Positions 9,100 to 18,250 of a stretch of 64,000 nt of DNA are shown here, one piece after another. The notes beneath the pieces were generated by a model. The model saw only the letters and a list, made by a program, of their open reading frames with translations, was not told where the DNA came from and ran no database searches. Made by a program: the position numbers and the translations under genes. Source of the DNA: an uncultured Mucilaginibacter sp. (GTDB lineage Bacteria; Bacteroidota; Bacteroidia; Sphingobacteriales; Sphingobacteriaceae); contig CAIPFE010000016.1 of NCBI GenBank assembly GCA_903864275.1, positions 20,580 to 84,579 on the forward strand, in the 5' to 3' direction. Each line of letters opens with the position of its first letter. Position 1 is the first letter of the stretch.

Positions 9100-10668
9100 T
9101 TATTTTTTCCATACCACCCAGTTATTAGGGGCAGTTGATGGCCGGTGTTTTTGCGGTGGAAACTTCAGGAATATAGCCGCTTCGCGGTCGCCCAGGGCGG
9201 CCGACCTGGTCCAGTCTGTTTTGGCGGCCACTTTATTATTTAATGAGTAATATAACCGCCCCCGCTCAAAATAAGCGCCGGCATTTGATGGGTTTAATTC
9301 AATAGCCTTTGTCAGGTCGCTCATTGCGGCAGGGTCATTTTTCACGGCTTCGTTGGCGTATCCCCTCATATAATACGCAATCGGGAGATTGACACTATCT
9401 GCAATTGCTTTATTCAGGTCGGGTATCGCGGCAACAACACGGTTCGTTTGCAGGTATAATATAGCGCGGTAATAGTAGGCTTCACTGTACGCCGGGTTTA
9501 TCGCAAGGGCCCTATTGAAGTCGGCCATCGCTTCAACATTTTGACGTAACGACACCCTGGCCACTCCACGACTAAAATAAGCTGACTCAACATCCGGCTT
9601 CAGGGAAATTGAACGATTCAAATCCTCAATGGCCCCCGCAAAATCATTCTTAGCTAATTTGGCGCAGCCACGGTCGTGATAGGCATTCGCATAATTCTGG
9701 TTTATGCTGATGGCTTTTGTAAAATCGACTATTGCCCCATCGGCATCATTAAGTTTTAGCTTCACTTCGGCCCTGTTATAATAAGCTTCTTCATTATTGG
9801 GGTTTAATACGATTGCCCTCCCCAGGTCGCTGCTTGCTTCGCCGAAATTACCCATTTTTGCATTTAACATACCTCGTTTTTCGTAGGCTTCCGCATATTT
9901 CGGGTCTATGGCGATCGCCTGGCTAAAATCGGTCAGCGCCTCATTATAATTATTAAGCTGGGCCCTTTGTATGCCCCTGAAAAAGTAGGCCATTGCAAGC
10001 TTAGGGTTTAAGGTTATGGCTTTACCGAAGTCGGCCATTGCACCGTAGCTATCTTTCAGGTTATCTTTTGAAATGCCGCGGTCAAGATATGCCTCGGGCA
10101 TTTCAGGATCGAGTTCAATGGCTTTATTCAGGTCGTCAAGTCCTCCCTTAAAATCAGCAAGTGCATTTTTTGAATTGCCCCTGTTGGTATAAGCGCTGGC
10201 GTCTTTAGGGTTCAGTTCCACTAATTTGTCAAAATCGGCGATAGCGCCTTTATAATCGCCCAGCCTGTTTTTTGAATTTCCCCTGTTCGTATAAGCATTG
10301 GGGCTTTTAGGGTTTAGCACAATGGCATGTTCACAATCGGCTATTGCGCCTTTAACGTCATTAGCGTTCAATTTTGCATAAGCCCGGTTTGAATAGGCAA
10401 TGTCGAGGTTGGGGTTTATCGCAATTTCTTTGTTAAATTCATCAATCGCGCCGGGATAATCAGCAAGCTGGATTTTAATAACTCCCCGGTAGTTATAAGC
10501 TTCAGTATTATTGGGATTTAATTCAATTTCCTTTGTAAAATAGTCAATTGCCCCATTATAATCCTGTTTGCCATATAATTCAACGCCTTTGTCAAAATAC
10601 TGGTCGTGGCTTTGGGCAATTGAGAATAATGGTAAAAAGAGGATGAAACAAAAAAGGGATCTTTTCAT
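9100..10668 (-). CDS. Secreted tetratricopeptide-repeat protein, paralogue 1
   Basis: A 522-residue protein with a signal peptide (MKRSLFCFILFLPLFSIAQ). About fourteen consecutive 34-residue TPR units follow, each of the form GAIxDFxKAIxLNPxxxxAYxxRG. The C-terminus loses the repeat (KFPPQKHRPSTAPNNWVVWKK). TPR solenoids are protein-binding scaffolds; its partner is unknown and it is probably periplasmic. A close paralogue lies at 11994-13514 in the same orientation, with a + strand lipoprotein gene between. A TATCTTTG promoter element lies about 32 bp upstream of the start. Confidence 0.88.
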   Translation of the reverse strand: MKRSLFCFILFLPLFSIAQSHDQYFDKGVELYGKQDYNGAIDYFTKEIELNPNNTEAYNYRGVIKIQLADYPGAIDEFNKEIAINPNLDIAYSNRAYAKLNANDVKGAIADCEHAIVLNPKSPNAYTNRGNSKNRLGDYKGAIADFDKLVELNPKDASAYTNRGNSKNALADFKGGLDDLNKAIELDPEMPEAYLDRGISKDNLKDSYGAMADFGKAITLNPKLAMAYFFRGIQRAQLNNYNEALTDFSQAIAIDPKYAEAYEKRGMLNAKMGNFGEASSDLGRAIVLNPNNEEAYYNRAEVKLKLNDADGAIVDFTKAISINQNYANAYHDRGCAKLAKNDFAGAIEDLNRSISLKPDVESAYFSRGVARVSLRQNVEAMADFNRALAINPAYSEAYYYRAILYLQTNRVVAAIPDLNKAIADSVNLPIAYYMRGYANEAVKNDPAAMSDLTKAIELNPSNAGAYFERGRLYYSLNNKVAAKTDWTRSAALGDREAAIFLKFPPQKHRPSTAPNNWVVWKK

Positions 10669-10699
10669 GCTGAAACAGGTTCCGGTTATTAGTTATCCG

Positions 10700-10707
10700 C
10701 AAAGATA
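10700..10707 (-). promoter_or_regulatory. Bacteroidota -7 element for TPR paralogue 1
   Basis: The minus strand reads TATCTTTG, an exact TAnnTTTG match, 32 nt upstream of the start codon. Confidence 0.5.
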
Positions 10708-10801
10708 AAGTTTTTTGTATGCTTACGGCTTCGCAACATCAAAAATAAACAGCCGGCAACGTACGAAAGATTTTTATGTTTATATTCGCCGCTGAAAATA
10801 T

Positions 10802-11791
10802 ATGAAACCTTTACCCCTTTCTCAATTTAAAATAACGGCAGCCTTAAGCCTTTTCTTAATCTTTCAATCCTGCGTATCTGTACCCGGTGTATGGAAAAAT
10901 GAAAAGATCAGTTCGGGCAAACGCGATGACTTTCACCAGCTGAATACTGAGGCATTAACCTATCTGAAAGCCAATAACCCAAAGGGCTTAAAAGCACTTT
11001 TATCCAAAGAGATGATAGAAGATAATAATGAAAGGCAGGTTGAGCTGATCAGCAACAGGCTGACAGATTACCCTTACGAGCTGCTTGACGAATATTATGT
11101 AGTAAATAAATATATCGATAAAGACACGATACCCCGCGGAAGCCAGGGGATAAGCCGTTACGGGCTGATATACCCCTCGGCCGCAAAGGAAATGTATTTC
11201 GCTTTTTTTGTACCGAAAAAACCGGCTAATAAATACATGGTGAGCATAGTTTACGCAAAGCTTAATTACGGCTGGAAAATTATTAAACTGGGCCTTGCGC
11301 CGTACACCATTAACGGGAAAACCGCGCCTGAACTATTTGCGCTGGCCAAAGAACAGTATGATAAAAAATACATCCAGGCGGCGCTTGACAATGTTACGCT
11401 GGCGGTAACCTGCTATGAGCCGGGTTTATATTGGCAATATGCCGACCAGGCTGATGCCGGCTTATTCTATACTAAGGTGCATGAAGAAGTTAATGAAAAG
11501 TACAAGTATCCTTTGGTGCTTAAACAGTTAGCCACCGGGCCTATGATATTGCGGGTTTATAATAAAGACAATGATGAAGGCAGCTTTCCGCTGATCTATT
11601 ATATGACGCATTTTCCACTAAAGGATACCGATGAAGTAAAAAAAGAAAATTTGCAGGTAAGGAAGGTTGTTGACCAGCTTATGCCGGGCCTGGGCGAAAA
11701 TAACAAGTATATTTTGTATTCGGCATTCAACAAACAGCCAACCGGGTATACTACCGTTGATCATTTTGATATGACGGATAAGGTGCATTAA
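10802..11791 (+). CDS. Putative lipoprotein of unknown function
   Basis: A 329-residue protein. The N-terminus has a hydrophobic segment ending in a cysteine (LSLFLIFQSC, Cys about residue 23), which fits a Bacteroidota lipoprotein signal although the -3 position is atypical. The mature part is mixed alpha/beta. Residues about 45-180 (HQLNTEALTYLKANNPKGLKALLSKEM, then FVPKKPANKYMVSIVYAKLNYGWKIIKLGL) resemble the NTF2-like cone of DUF3887/DUF4878-type proteins by feel only. I do not recognise a named family. It is transcribed opposite to the two TPR genes that flank it. Confidence 0.6.
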   Translation: MKPLPLSQFKITAALSLFLIFQSCVSVPGVWKNEKISSGKRDDFHQLNTEALTYLKANNPKGLKALLSKEMIEDNNERQVELISNRLTDYPYELLDEYYVVNKYIDKDTIPRGSQGISRYGLIYPSAAKEMYFAFFVPKKPANKYMVSIVYAKLNYGWKIIKLGLAPYTINGKTAPELFALAKEQYDKKYIQAALDNVTLAVTCYEPGLYWQYADQADAGLFYTKVHEEVNEKYKYPLVLKQLATGPMILRVYNKDNDEGSFPLIYYMTHFPLKDTDEVKKENLQVRKVVDQLMPGLGENNKYILYSAFNKQPTGYTTVDHFDMTDKVH

Positions 11792-11842
11792 GGCCAGGCT
11801 GTGAACGTGCAATTCCTATTGCCGCTAATTTGCCAATTTTGG

Positions 11843-11977
11843 CTAAAGCCCCTGGCTCTTTATTTTGTCCACCGTCCCTTAAAAGGGACGGCAATGAATT
11901 TACAGGTTACATTCATTGCCGTCGGCTTTAGCCGACGGGTAAAAGGCTATCAAAGCAGGGCTTTAAAAGTGACTCAA
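11843..11977. repeat. REP-like element with three interlocking perfect palindromes
   Basis: Three exact inverted repeats: CCGTCCCTT/AAGGGACGG at 11872-11891; GACGGCAATGAAT/ATTCATTGCCGTC at 11887-11923; CCGTCGGCT/AGCCGACGG at 11919-11938. The middle pair shares its ends with the outer two, so a cruciform or branched RNA is possible. Weak outer arms (taaagccc... / ...gggcttta) extend it to about 135 bp. The 113-residue ORF across it is not a gene. Confidence 0.75.
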
Positions 11978-11993
11978 TCGTTGCTGATTGTGA

Positions 11994-13514
11994 TTATTTA
12001 CAATTTTCTTTCAAATCACGAACCGCACTCACATCACCCAACTGCGCGCCTTTCTGCCAATCGGAACAGGCCCCTTTTTTATCGAGCAGGTGAAATTTTA
12101 CCTGTGCGCGATAACGGTAGGCTTCCGCCAGTTTTGGGTTAAGTTGTATTGCCTGGTTAAGGTCGGCCATAGCGCCTGTAAAATCGTGCAGTAGTTTTTT
12201 ACACTGCCCGCGGTAGCAATAGGCAACGGCATTGCCGGGCGCAATTTTTATTGCTTTTGAAAAGTCGGCAACTGCCAAATCCGCATTGTTCATCTGCCAA
12301 TCTAAAACTGCTCTGTAAAAATAGGGCTCCATAGCATCTGGCCTTAAACTTATTGCCCGGGTATAGTCAGTAAAAGCGCCTTTAAAGTCGTGTAAAGCAG
12401 CCCTTGCCATGGCCCTGTTATGATAAGCCAAACCGGGTTCAGAGCTTAACTCTATGCACCGCGTCATATCGTCGACAGCGCCGTTATAGTCATTTTGTAA
12501 ATACTTGATGACGCCCCTGTCAAGATAAGCATTGGCATATTTCGGGTCAATAGCAATAGCCTGGTTAAAATCGGCAATCGCACCTTCATTATCCTGGAGT
12601 TTACTTTTCACTTCGGCCCTGTTATAATAAGCCTCTGAATTTTTAGGGTCAAGGACAATTGCTTCTGAAAGATCTGTGCCGGCTTCGCCGTAATTGTCCA
12701 TTTTGCCTTTTGCGGTTCCCCGCTTCTCATAAGCCAGAGCGTATTTCGGGTTTATTGCTATTGCCTGGTCAAAATCGGCTATCGCTCCATTATTATCATT
12801 TTGATCACTTTTGGTTACCCCTCTTTGTGTATAGGCTGCTTCAAATTCGGGATTTAATTCAATTGCCTTATTGAAACTGGTAATTGCGGCATAATAATCC
12901 TTCAGTTTATTTTGAACGAGCCCGATATCATAATAAGCCATTGCCAGCTTTGTATTTATCTGGATGGCAAGGTTATAGTCGGCAATGGCGCCGCTATAAT
13001 CGCCGAGGCCACTTTTTGAATTTCCGCGGTCGACATAAGCTATATCGTTTTTAGGATTTAATTTGATAGCCTGATTTAAGTCGGCAAGGGCACTGTCATA
13101 ATTGCTTACACAGTTTTTTGCATTTCCACGGTTACAATAAGCTAAATCAAATTTAGGGTTTATAACAATGGCCTGATCACAATCTGCAATAGCACCTTGA
13201 TAGTCCCTCAGATCAGTTTTTACTTTGGCCCTGTTATTGTAAGCAAGGAACGACTGGGGATTTATAGCAATTGCTTTTGTAAAATCGGCAATAGCGCCCT
13301 GTGCGTCGCTAAGCTGACTCTTTACTAAGCCCCTGTAATCATAAGCCACATTATTTTCGGGGTTTAATTCTATTTCTTTCGTAAAGTAATCCAATGCACC
13401 CTTATAATCCTTGCTGTCATAGAGTTCGAAGCCCTTGTCCATATACATATCGGTAGTTTGGGCAACGGTAAAAAGGGGCAACAACAGGCTGATATAAAAA
13501 AATGCTCTTTTCAT
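11994..13514 (-). CDS. Secreted tetratricopeptide-repeat protein, paralogue 2
   Basis: A 506-residue protein with signal peptide MKRAFFYISLLLPLFTVAQ. About fourteen TPR units follow (for example GAIADFTKAIAINPQSFLAY). It is collinear with paralogue 1; the first 60 mature residues (DKGFELYDSKDYKGALDYFTKEIELNP) are nearly the same. The C-terminus differs: the last unit reads LLDKKGACSDWQKGAQLGDVSA, a Sel1-like cap, and ends with a lone Cys-Lys. It is probably a periplasmic scaffold. A TATATTTG element lies about 34 bp upstream. Confidence 0.88.
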   Translation of the reverse strand: MKRAFFYISLLLPLFTVAQTTDMYMDKGFELYDSKDYKGALDYFTKEIELNPENNVAYDYRGLVKSQLSDAQGAIADFTKAIAINPQSFLAYNNRAKVKTDLRDYQGAIADCDQAIVINPKFDLAYCNRGNAKNCVSNYDSALADLNQAIKLNPKNDIAYVDRGNSKSGLGDYSGAIADYNLAIQINTKLAMAYYDIGLVQNKLKDYYAAITSFNKAIELNPEFEAAYTQRGVTKSDQNDNNGAIADFDQAIAINPKYALAYEKRGTAKGKMDNYGEAGTDLSEAIVLDPKNSEAYYNRAEVKSKLQDNEGAIADFNQAIAIDPKYANAYLDRGVIKYLQNDYNGAVDDMTRCIELSSEPGLAYHNRAMARAALHDFKGAFTDYTRAISLRPDAMEPYFYRAVLDWQMNNADLAVADFSKAIKIAPGNAVAYCYRGQCKKLLHDFTGAMADLNQAIQLNPKLAEAYRYRAQVKFHLLDKKGACSDWQKGAQLGDVSAVRDLKENCK

Positions 13515-13547
13515 GATTCAATGGGCATCGGGGCAGGTGTATCTCTT

Positions 13548-13555
13548 CAAATATA
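13548..13555 (-). promoter_or_regulatory. Bacteroidota -7 element for TPR paralogue 2
   Basis: The minus strand reads TATATTTG (TAnnTTTG) 34 nt upstream of the start codon. Confidence 0.45.
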
Positions 13556-13633
13556 AAAAATATTTTGGGGTGGTTGCACCGATTTTTAAAGCAGCGGAGA
13601 AGCCTGGTCAATCAGCGTAATCATTAAAAACCG

Positions 13634-13641
13634 TATCTTTG
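13634..13641 (+). promoter_or_regulatory. Bacteroidota -7 element for the radical SAM gene
   Basis: TATCTTTG, an exact TAnnTTTG match, 46 nt before the preferred ATG at 13687. No TTTG at -33. Confidence 0.5.
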
Positions 13642-13686
13642 CCGATTAATAAGTGAGATCATCTCTAATCGGTGAAATCACAAACT

Positions 13687-14649
13687 ATGCAAACAGAAGA
13701 AGCGATAAAACAAGGCTACAAAGGCTACAACAATTACGGTGCATGGCTGCGCGAAAAATATAACGGGCAGCGTGTGTTCAAGGTGATTGTTGATGGCGGC
13801 TTTACCTGCCCTAACCGCGATGGCTCAAAAGGCTATGGCGGCTGTACCTATTGCAACGTGGATTCGTTTACGCCTTCCGTTTCACGCAATAACCCTTCGG
13901 TGCGCGAGCAGGTGATACAGGGTGTGGAACGCGCACGGAAAGGTAATAAGGCCGATAAATTTATCATCTATTTTCAGCCGAATACCAATACCTATGCACC
14001 CGCACATTACCTGAAAATGATGTACGATGAGGCTTTGAGCTACCATACGGAAGATATTGTGGGACTTTCGGTAGGTACCCGGCCCGATTGTATTGATGCT
14101 GAAAAAATAGCCCTGCTGGAAAGCTATACCGACCGTTTTGATGTGGATCTGGAGATGGGCATGGAGTCGATCTATAACGATACCCTGGCGCAGATCAACC
14201 GTGGCTGTAGCCACGATGACCTGGTGAAAACATTAGGATTGCTGGAAAAGAGCAAGCTGGATGTTTGCGTACACACCATTTTCGGTTTCCCCTGGGAAAC
14301 AAAGGAAATGATGCTGCGTTATGCCGCCGAGATCAACCGTTTTCCACAGATAAAATTTGTAAAATTCCATCACCTCCATATTGTAGAAGGTTCTGTTATG
14401 GGCGTAAAATACAAACGCCAGCCCTTCAAGGTTTTTACCCTGGACGAATACGCCGATTTTTTGTGCGAGTTTTTACCCCTTGTGCGTCCCGATTTGGTGA
14501 TCCAGCGCCTGTTTGGCCTCAGCGACCTCGAACTGCTTATCGCACCCAACTGGGGCCTGAAAAAATCAGAGATTCAGTATTATATTGATCAAAAGCTATT
14601 GATGAGAGGGGTTGTGCAGGGATCGGCATATTATCTGAACCGGGATTAA
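13687..14649 (+). CDS. TIGR01212-family radical SAM protein (YhcC-like)
   Basis: A radical SAM enzyme of the YhcC family, 320 residues from ATG 13687. The ORF track starts at a GTG five codons earlier; the ATG is preferred because family members start just before the QGYKGYNNYG-type segment. The iron-sulfur cluster motif is FTCPNRDGSKGYGGCTYC (CX11CX2C). Downstream, DVDLEMGMES and CVHTIFGFPWET are typical of the Elp3-like radical SAM barrel. The reaction is unknown; a role in RNA or metabolite modification is inferred from family membership. The last codons and stop lie inside an inverted repeat. Confidence 0.9.
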   Translation: MQTEEAIKQGYKGYNNYGAWLREKYNGQRVFKVIVDGGFTCPNRDGSKGYGGCTYCNVDSFTPSVSRNNPSVREQVIQGVERARKGNKADKFIIYFQPNTNTYAPAHYLKMMYDEALSYHTEDIVGLSVGTRPDCIDAEKIALLESYTDRFDVDLEMGMESIYNDTLAQINRGCSHDDLVKTLGLLEKSKLDVCVHTIFGFPWETKEMMLRYAAEINRFPQIKFVKFHHLHIVEGSVMGVKYKRQPFKVFTLDEYADFLCEFLPLVRPDLVIQRLFGLSDLELLIAPNWGLKKSEIQYYIDQKLLMRGVVQGSAYYLNRD

Positions 14650-14734
14650 ACGGATTTTACAGATTTTTCGGATGCCTGGCTATTTGGCTATTGTATCCCG
14701 GAGATCCTTGAAATCTGCTTAATCCCGGTTCAGA
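14634..14734. repeat. Inverted repeat with 16 bp perfect arms at the end of the radical SAM gene
   Basis: Arms TCTGAACCGGGATTAA (14634-14649) and TTAATCCCGGTTCAGA (14719-14734) match exactly. Inside, degenerate ggatt-type units (cggattttac, agatttttcgg) repeat. The left arm encodes the last four residues and stop codon of the radical SAM gene. It may act as a terminator. Confidence 0.75.
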
Positions 14735-14812
14735 CAAACATAACCCCCTTATTTCCCGTAAACATCCGCGAAACAAACTATCTTAGTAGTTAAATTAATA
14801 ATCGTAGCTGTC

Positions 14813-16033
14813 TTGCCACAAAAATCATTACAAAATTACATACCGGCACTAACAGGAGTGCGCGCAATGGCAGCCTACCTGGTATTTATATCCCATTTCT
14901 GCTACGTATTTGATGGCAGCTTTCCGCATATCGTCCAGCGCTTTTTAGGCGAGTTCCATATTGGGGTTAGTATTTTCTTTGTGTTGTCGGGTTTTTTGAT
15001 CACTTATCGTTATTATAACACCTTCCATTTAACAAAGGACTGGTTTAAGCAATACCTCAAAAACAGGGTGGCCCGCATTTACCCCATGTATTTTTTGCTC
15101 ACGATAGCAGCCTTTGTTTATTTTTTTATCTCGGGCGACCAAAGCATAACCAAAGGCAGCGGAAATCCCATTGCTGTGATGCTGCTGAACATCACTTTTT
15201 TGCGCGGCTTTTTTTACCAGTTTTGGGATACCGGCATAGCGCAGGGATGGTCGCTGACGGTGGAGGAATGTTTTTATTTTTCGGCTCCCATCATCTTCCT
15301 TATCGCGAAAAAGTACAATAAGTTTTATATCCAGCCGGTGATCATTACTTCCTTCGCTATTTTGATGGTATTGATATTCAGAAATGTGAACTGGCATGGC
15401 TTCTTTGGCAATTTTCCCTTTGTGCTGCTATTTACTTTTTTCGGGCGTTGTTTCGAGTTTTTTGTAGGGGTGCAACTGGCCAGGTATGTTATAAAAAATG
15501 GCTTTACCCGCACCAATAAGATCAGGTTTACGCCGATAGGTTTTATCCTGATTTTTTGCTGCGTTTTTATTATGGCGCTGCAGCCGGTACCCAAACCCTG
15601 GAATGCCGGCCTGGAGAGCCCGATAGGCATCATCACCAATAATTACCTGCTTTGTGTTGCGGTGGCGCTGTTTTTTTATGGCCTGCTTACCGAAAATACC
15701 CTGTTTAAAAGATTCCTGGGAGCGCCTTTTATCGAGTTGCTGGGTAAAAGCTCCTATATATTTTATCTCATCCACCTGGGGTGGATATACACCCTTTTAC
15801 ACAGCGGGATAAACAGCTTAAATGATTACGCGTTTTCGTTATACGATAAGTGGGACATTGAATGGCATTCGCCGTTTGAGTACGACTGGTTGAACATTAT
15901 TTACATTTTTATCGTATTAAATGCGGTTTCGGTGACTTTATTTAAGCTCATCGAGGAGCCACTAAATCATTATATCCGTAAATCAAACTTTTTGATCAGA
16001 TATCAGCCACGGCCGAAAGGGATAGTAGATTAA
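14813..16033 (+). CDS. Acyltransferase 3 family membrane protein
   Basis: A 406-residue integral inner-membrane protein with about ten hydrophobic segments. It belongs to the acyltransferase 3 (OafA/NodX-like) family that O-acylates surface sugars or lipids. The family signature near the N-terminus (YIPALTGVRAMAAYLVFISH) includes the catalytic-type His; GVSIFFVLSGFLI and GWSLTVEECFYF are the other family motifs. The only start codon upstream of the signature in this frame is TTG at 14813, so a TTG start is required. The first ATG (AMAAYLV) would cut the conserved motif. The acceptor is unknown. A beta-barrel gene follows after 31 bp. Confidence 0.88.
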   Translation: MPQKSLQNYIPALTGVRAMAAYLVFISHFCYVFDGSFPHIVQRFLGEFHIGVSIFFVLSGFLITYRYYNTFHLTKDWFKQYLKNRVARIYPMYFLLTIAAFVYFFISGDQSITKGSGNPIAVMLLNITFLRGFFYQFWDTGIAQGWSLTVEECFYFSAPIIFLIAKKYNKFYIQPVIITSFAILMVLIFRNVNWHGFFGNFPFVLLFTFFGRCFEFFVGVQLARYVIKNGFTRTNKIRFTPIGFILIFCCVFIMALQPVPKPWNAGLESPIGIITNNYLLCVAVALFFYGLLTENTLFKRFLGAPFIELLGKSSYIFYLIHLGWIYTLLHSGINSLNDYAFSLYDKWDIEWHSPFEYDWLNIIYIFIVLNAVSVTLFKLIEEPLNHYIRKSNFLIRYQPRPKGIVD

Positions 16034-16064
16034 CGGATTGATGTAAAAAACGAAATGACGCCTG

Positions 16065-16907
16065 ATGAAGAAAGTTTCTGTATTTACTTATCTCGTGCTG
16101 CTGCTTATTGCTTTGGTAACCCCTTTCAAAACATTTGCAGGCTGGCCCATTGGCAAATACCGCGACCTGGTCATCCCTTCATTTTCTTATTATACTCAAA
16201 CCGATCATTTTGATGCTAAAGGCAACCAAATAAAAGGCGCCCCGGGCACCGGGTTTACTTCGTTTTCAATGAGTTTATACATTGGTTATGGTATTAGCCG
16301 CAGGCTCGATTTTATAGCAACAGTGCCTTTTTTATACACTATGAACAGGCTGGCGCCGGGCAACACGATAACCAACCAGGGCGCAGGCGACATGGTGGCC
16401 GGTTTAAGTTATAACCTGGTGAATTTTAACTATGTAAGGTTCCTGTCGGTACAGGTATCAGGCATAGTACCCTTGTATTCAAATACCAACGGGTCTTCGG
16501 CTTTGGGTTTTGGCGATTTCGGCAGCGAGGTTAAGCTTATGTTTAGCGGTAACCTGCCTGCATCCATTTTTGATAAAGGCTATTTTAATGCAGAGTTGGC
16601 CTATCGCAGGTATTACAGCTCACAGGGCCCGGACCAGGTTAGCTTCCTGGGGACTATTGGTTACCCTGTAACAAAGCATAGCCAGGTGAGCCTCGACCTG
16701 TTGCTTTTCAGGTCGTACAGTTCGGATAAAGCATACAACCCCAACTTTTTCGCCGAGAGGGATTTTGCTTTTTTTAAACCTTCGTTGAATTTTGGCCACA
16801 CATTTACGCGCAGGTTTTCGTTGTTTGCGGGAGGGTATTATGTCCCCATCGGGTTAAATACCGGGGTCGGCTATGGTGGTTCTGTTTTAGCAGTTTTTAA
16901 AATATAA
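16065..16907 (+). CDS. Outer-membrane transporter-like beta-barrel, paralogue 1
   Basis: A 280-residue protein with a signal peptide (to about AGWPIG). A barrel with alternating strands follows, resembling the MetA-pathway/phenol-degradation transporter family (PF13557-like): SMSLYIGYGISRRLDFIATVPF, GAGDMVAGLSYNL, FSLFAGGYYVPIGLNTGVGYGGS. It is followed 2 bp later by an esterase gene, so the two are almost surely cotranscribed. A paralogue lies at 19822-20685 next to the second esterase. Uptake of the esterase's substrate or product is inferred from the pairing. Confidence 0.75.
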   Translation: MKKVSVFTYLVLLLIALVTPFKTFAGWPIGKYRDLVIPSFSYYTQTDHFDAKGNQIKGAPGTGFTSFSMSLYIGYGISRRLDFIATVPFLYTMNRLAPGNTITNQGAGDMVAGLSYNLVNFNYVRFLSVQVSGIVPLYSNTNGSSALGFGDFGSEVKLMFSGNLPASIFDKGYFNAELAYRRYYSSQGPDQVSFLGTIGYPVTKHSQVSLDLLLFRSYSSDKAYNPNFFAERDFAFFKPSLNFGHTFTRRFSLFAGGYYVPIGLNTGVGYGGSVLAVFKI

Positions 16908-16909
16908 TT

Positions 16910-18250
16910 ATGAAGAAGATCAGCTGTTTAACATTTATTGCGCTAACTATACTGTTTGCATCGACACTGAAAGCGGTTGCATTGCAACAAAAGGAAGAAG
17001 AGGCCGAAGAAACAGGCGATGTAACTTTGAGGGCCATACCACAGGGTAAGGACGCCATTTTTAAAAGGAATGAAAACATATTGTATAAGTTGCAGCTGCA
17101 AAATAAAACAAACGATTCTCAGGTGGGGGAGATATCGTACCTTATTACAACCGACGAGGGGCAAAAAGTATCGTTGGATTCTGTCCATATCGCGATGAGG
17201 GGCAATAGCAAGAAAGAGCTGCTGATAAAAATACCGCAAAAAAAAACCGGGTTCTATCGTTTAAATTTTATGATAAAGTTACCCGAGTACGATGACACCG
17301 TTAGAAAGGTATTTGGCGTCGACCCGGATAAAATACAATCGCAACTGCATAGACCGGCTGATTTCGAGGCCTTTTGGAAGCAGTCGCGTGAGCAACTGGA
17401 AAAAGTAGCACCAAAATACAAGGTAATTGAGCGAAGGGACTTGTCGACGGAAGAAAAAAGGGTTTATTCTGTCGAAATGCAGTCCTATGAAAATTTTTTG
17501 ATCCGTGGGTGGCTTGTTGTCCCCACGGATGGTAAAAAGTTCCCTGTTCATTACCGGGTGCCCGGTTATGTGGTTGGGCTTAAACCCAATATGGATAGCG
17601 ACGATTTCATCGCGTTCGATATTAATGTGAGAGGGAACGGCGACAGTAAGGATGTTATCAATGTAGGCACTGACAATTATTGCCTTATTAATGTTGAAAA
17701 CAAGGACAAATACATTTACCGCGGCGTTTATATGGATTGTATCCGCGGCCTTGACTTTTTGTGCTCACATCCTGATTTAGGGATCGACACCAGCAAAATC
17801 TATGTTGAGGGCGGCAGCCAGGGCGGCGCGCTTGCCGTGATCACAGCCGGGCTTGACAGCAGGGTAAAAGTTTTAACCATGCAGGTACCTTTGTACGCCG
17901 ATATTCATGATAATATGTCCATATCAGCGTCCTACAAAAGCCAGGTATTCCCGTTTAAAGTATTTAGAAAATATAACAGCATGCACCCCGGGTTTACCTG
18001 GGATAAATTTTTCAGCACGTTTGATTATTACGACCCGCAAAATTTTGCGCCAATGGTAAAGTGCCCGGTGCTAATGGGTATTGGTTTGTTAGACCAGTTT
18101 TGCCCGCCGCGCTGCAGTATGGCTTTGTTTAACCATATCGGCAGCACCAACAAGGAATTTGTGTGCGTAGCAAACTCTACACACGAAGTAAATTTTAATT
18201 ATTTTATGTTTCAGAACTTATGGCTGCGTGAAAAATTCAGGATACCATAA
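16910..18250 (+). CDS. Secreted acetylxylan-esterase-family (AXE1) hydrolase, paralogue 1
   Basis: A 446-residue protein with signal peptide (MKKISCLTFIALTILFASTLKA) and an N-terminal beta-sandwich-like region (residues about 40-140). An alpha/beta-hydrolase domain of the acetylxylan esterase / cephalosporin-C deacetylase family follows (from RPADFEAFWKQSREQL). Nucleophile elbow GGSQGG, acid residue in GLLDQFCPP and catalytic His in NSTHEV are all present, so it should be active. Such enzymes remove acetyl groups from sugars. The gene begins 2 bp after barrel 1. Closely similar throughout to the next gene, pointing to tandem duplication. Confidence 0.88.
   Translation: MKKISCLTFIALTILFASTLKAVALQQKEEEAEETGDVTLRAIPQGKDAIFKRNENILYKLQLQNKTNDSQVGEISYLITTDEGQKVSLDSVHIAMRGNSKKELLIKIPQKKTGFYRLNFMIKLPEYDDTVRKVFGVDPDKIQSQLHRPADFEAFWKQSREQLEKVAPKYKVIERRDLSTEEKRVYSVEMQSYENFLIRGWLVVPTDGKKFPVHYRVPGYVVGLKPNMDSDDFIAFDINVRGNGDSKDVINVGTDNYCLINVENKDKYIYRGVYMDCIRGLDFLCSHPDLGIDTSKIYVEGGSQGGALAVITAGLDSRVKVLTMQVPLYADIHDNMSISASYKSQVFPFKVFRKYNSMHPGFTWDKFFSTFDYYDPQNFAPMVKCPVLMGIGLLDQFCPPRCSMALFNHIGSTNKEFVCVANSTHEVNFNYFMFQNLWLREKFRIP

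Noticed and set aside
11801-12142. 113-residue + strand ORF after the lipoprotein gene
   Set aside because: It crosses the three-palindrome element and then the coding region of the TPR gene on the other strand; composition is not protein-like.
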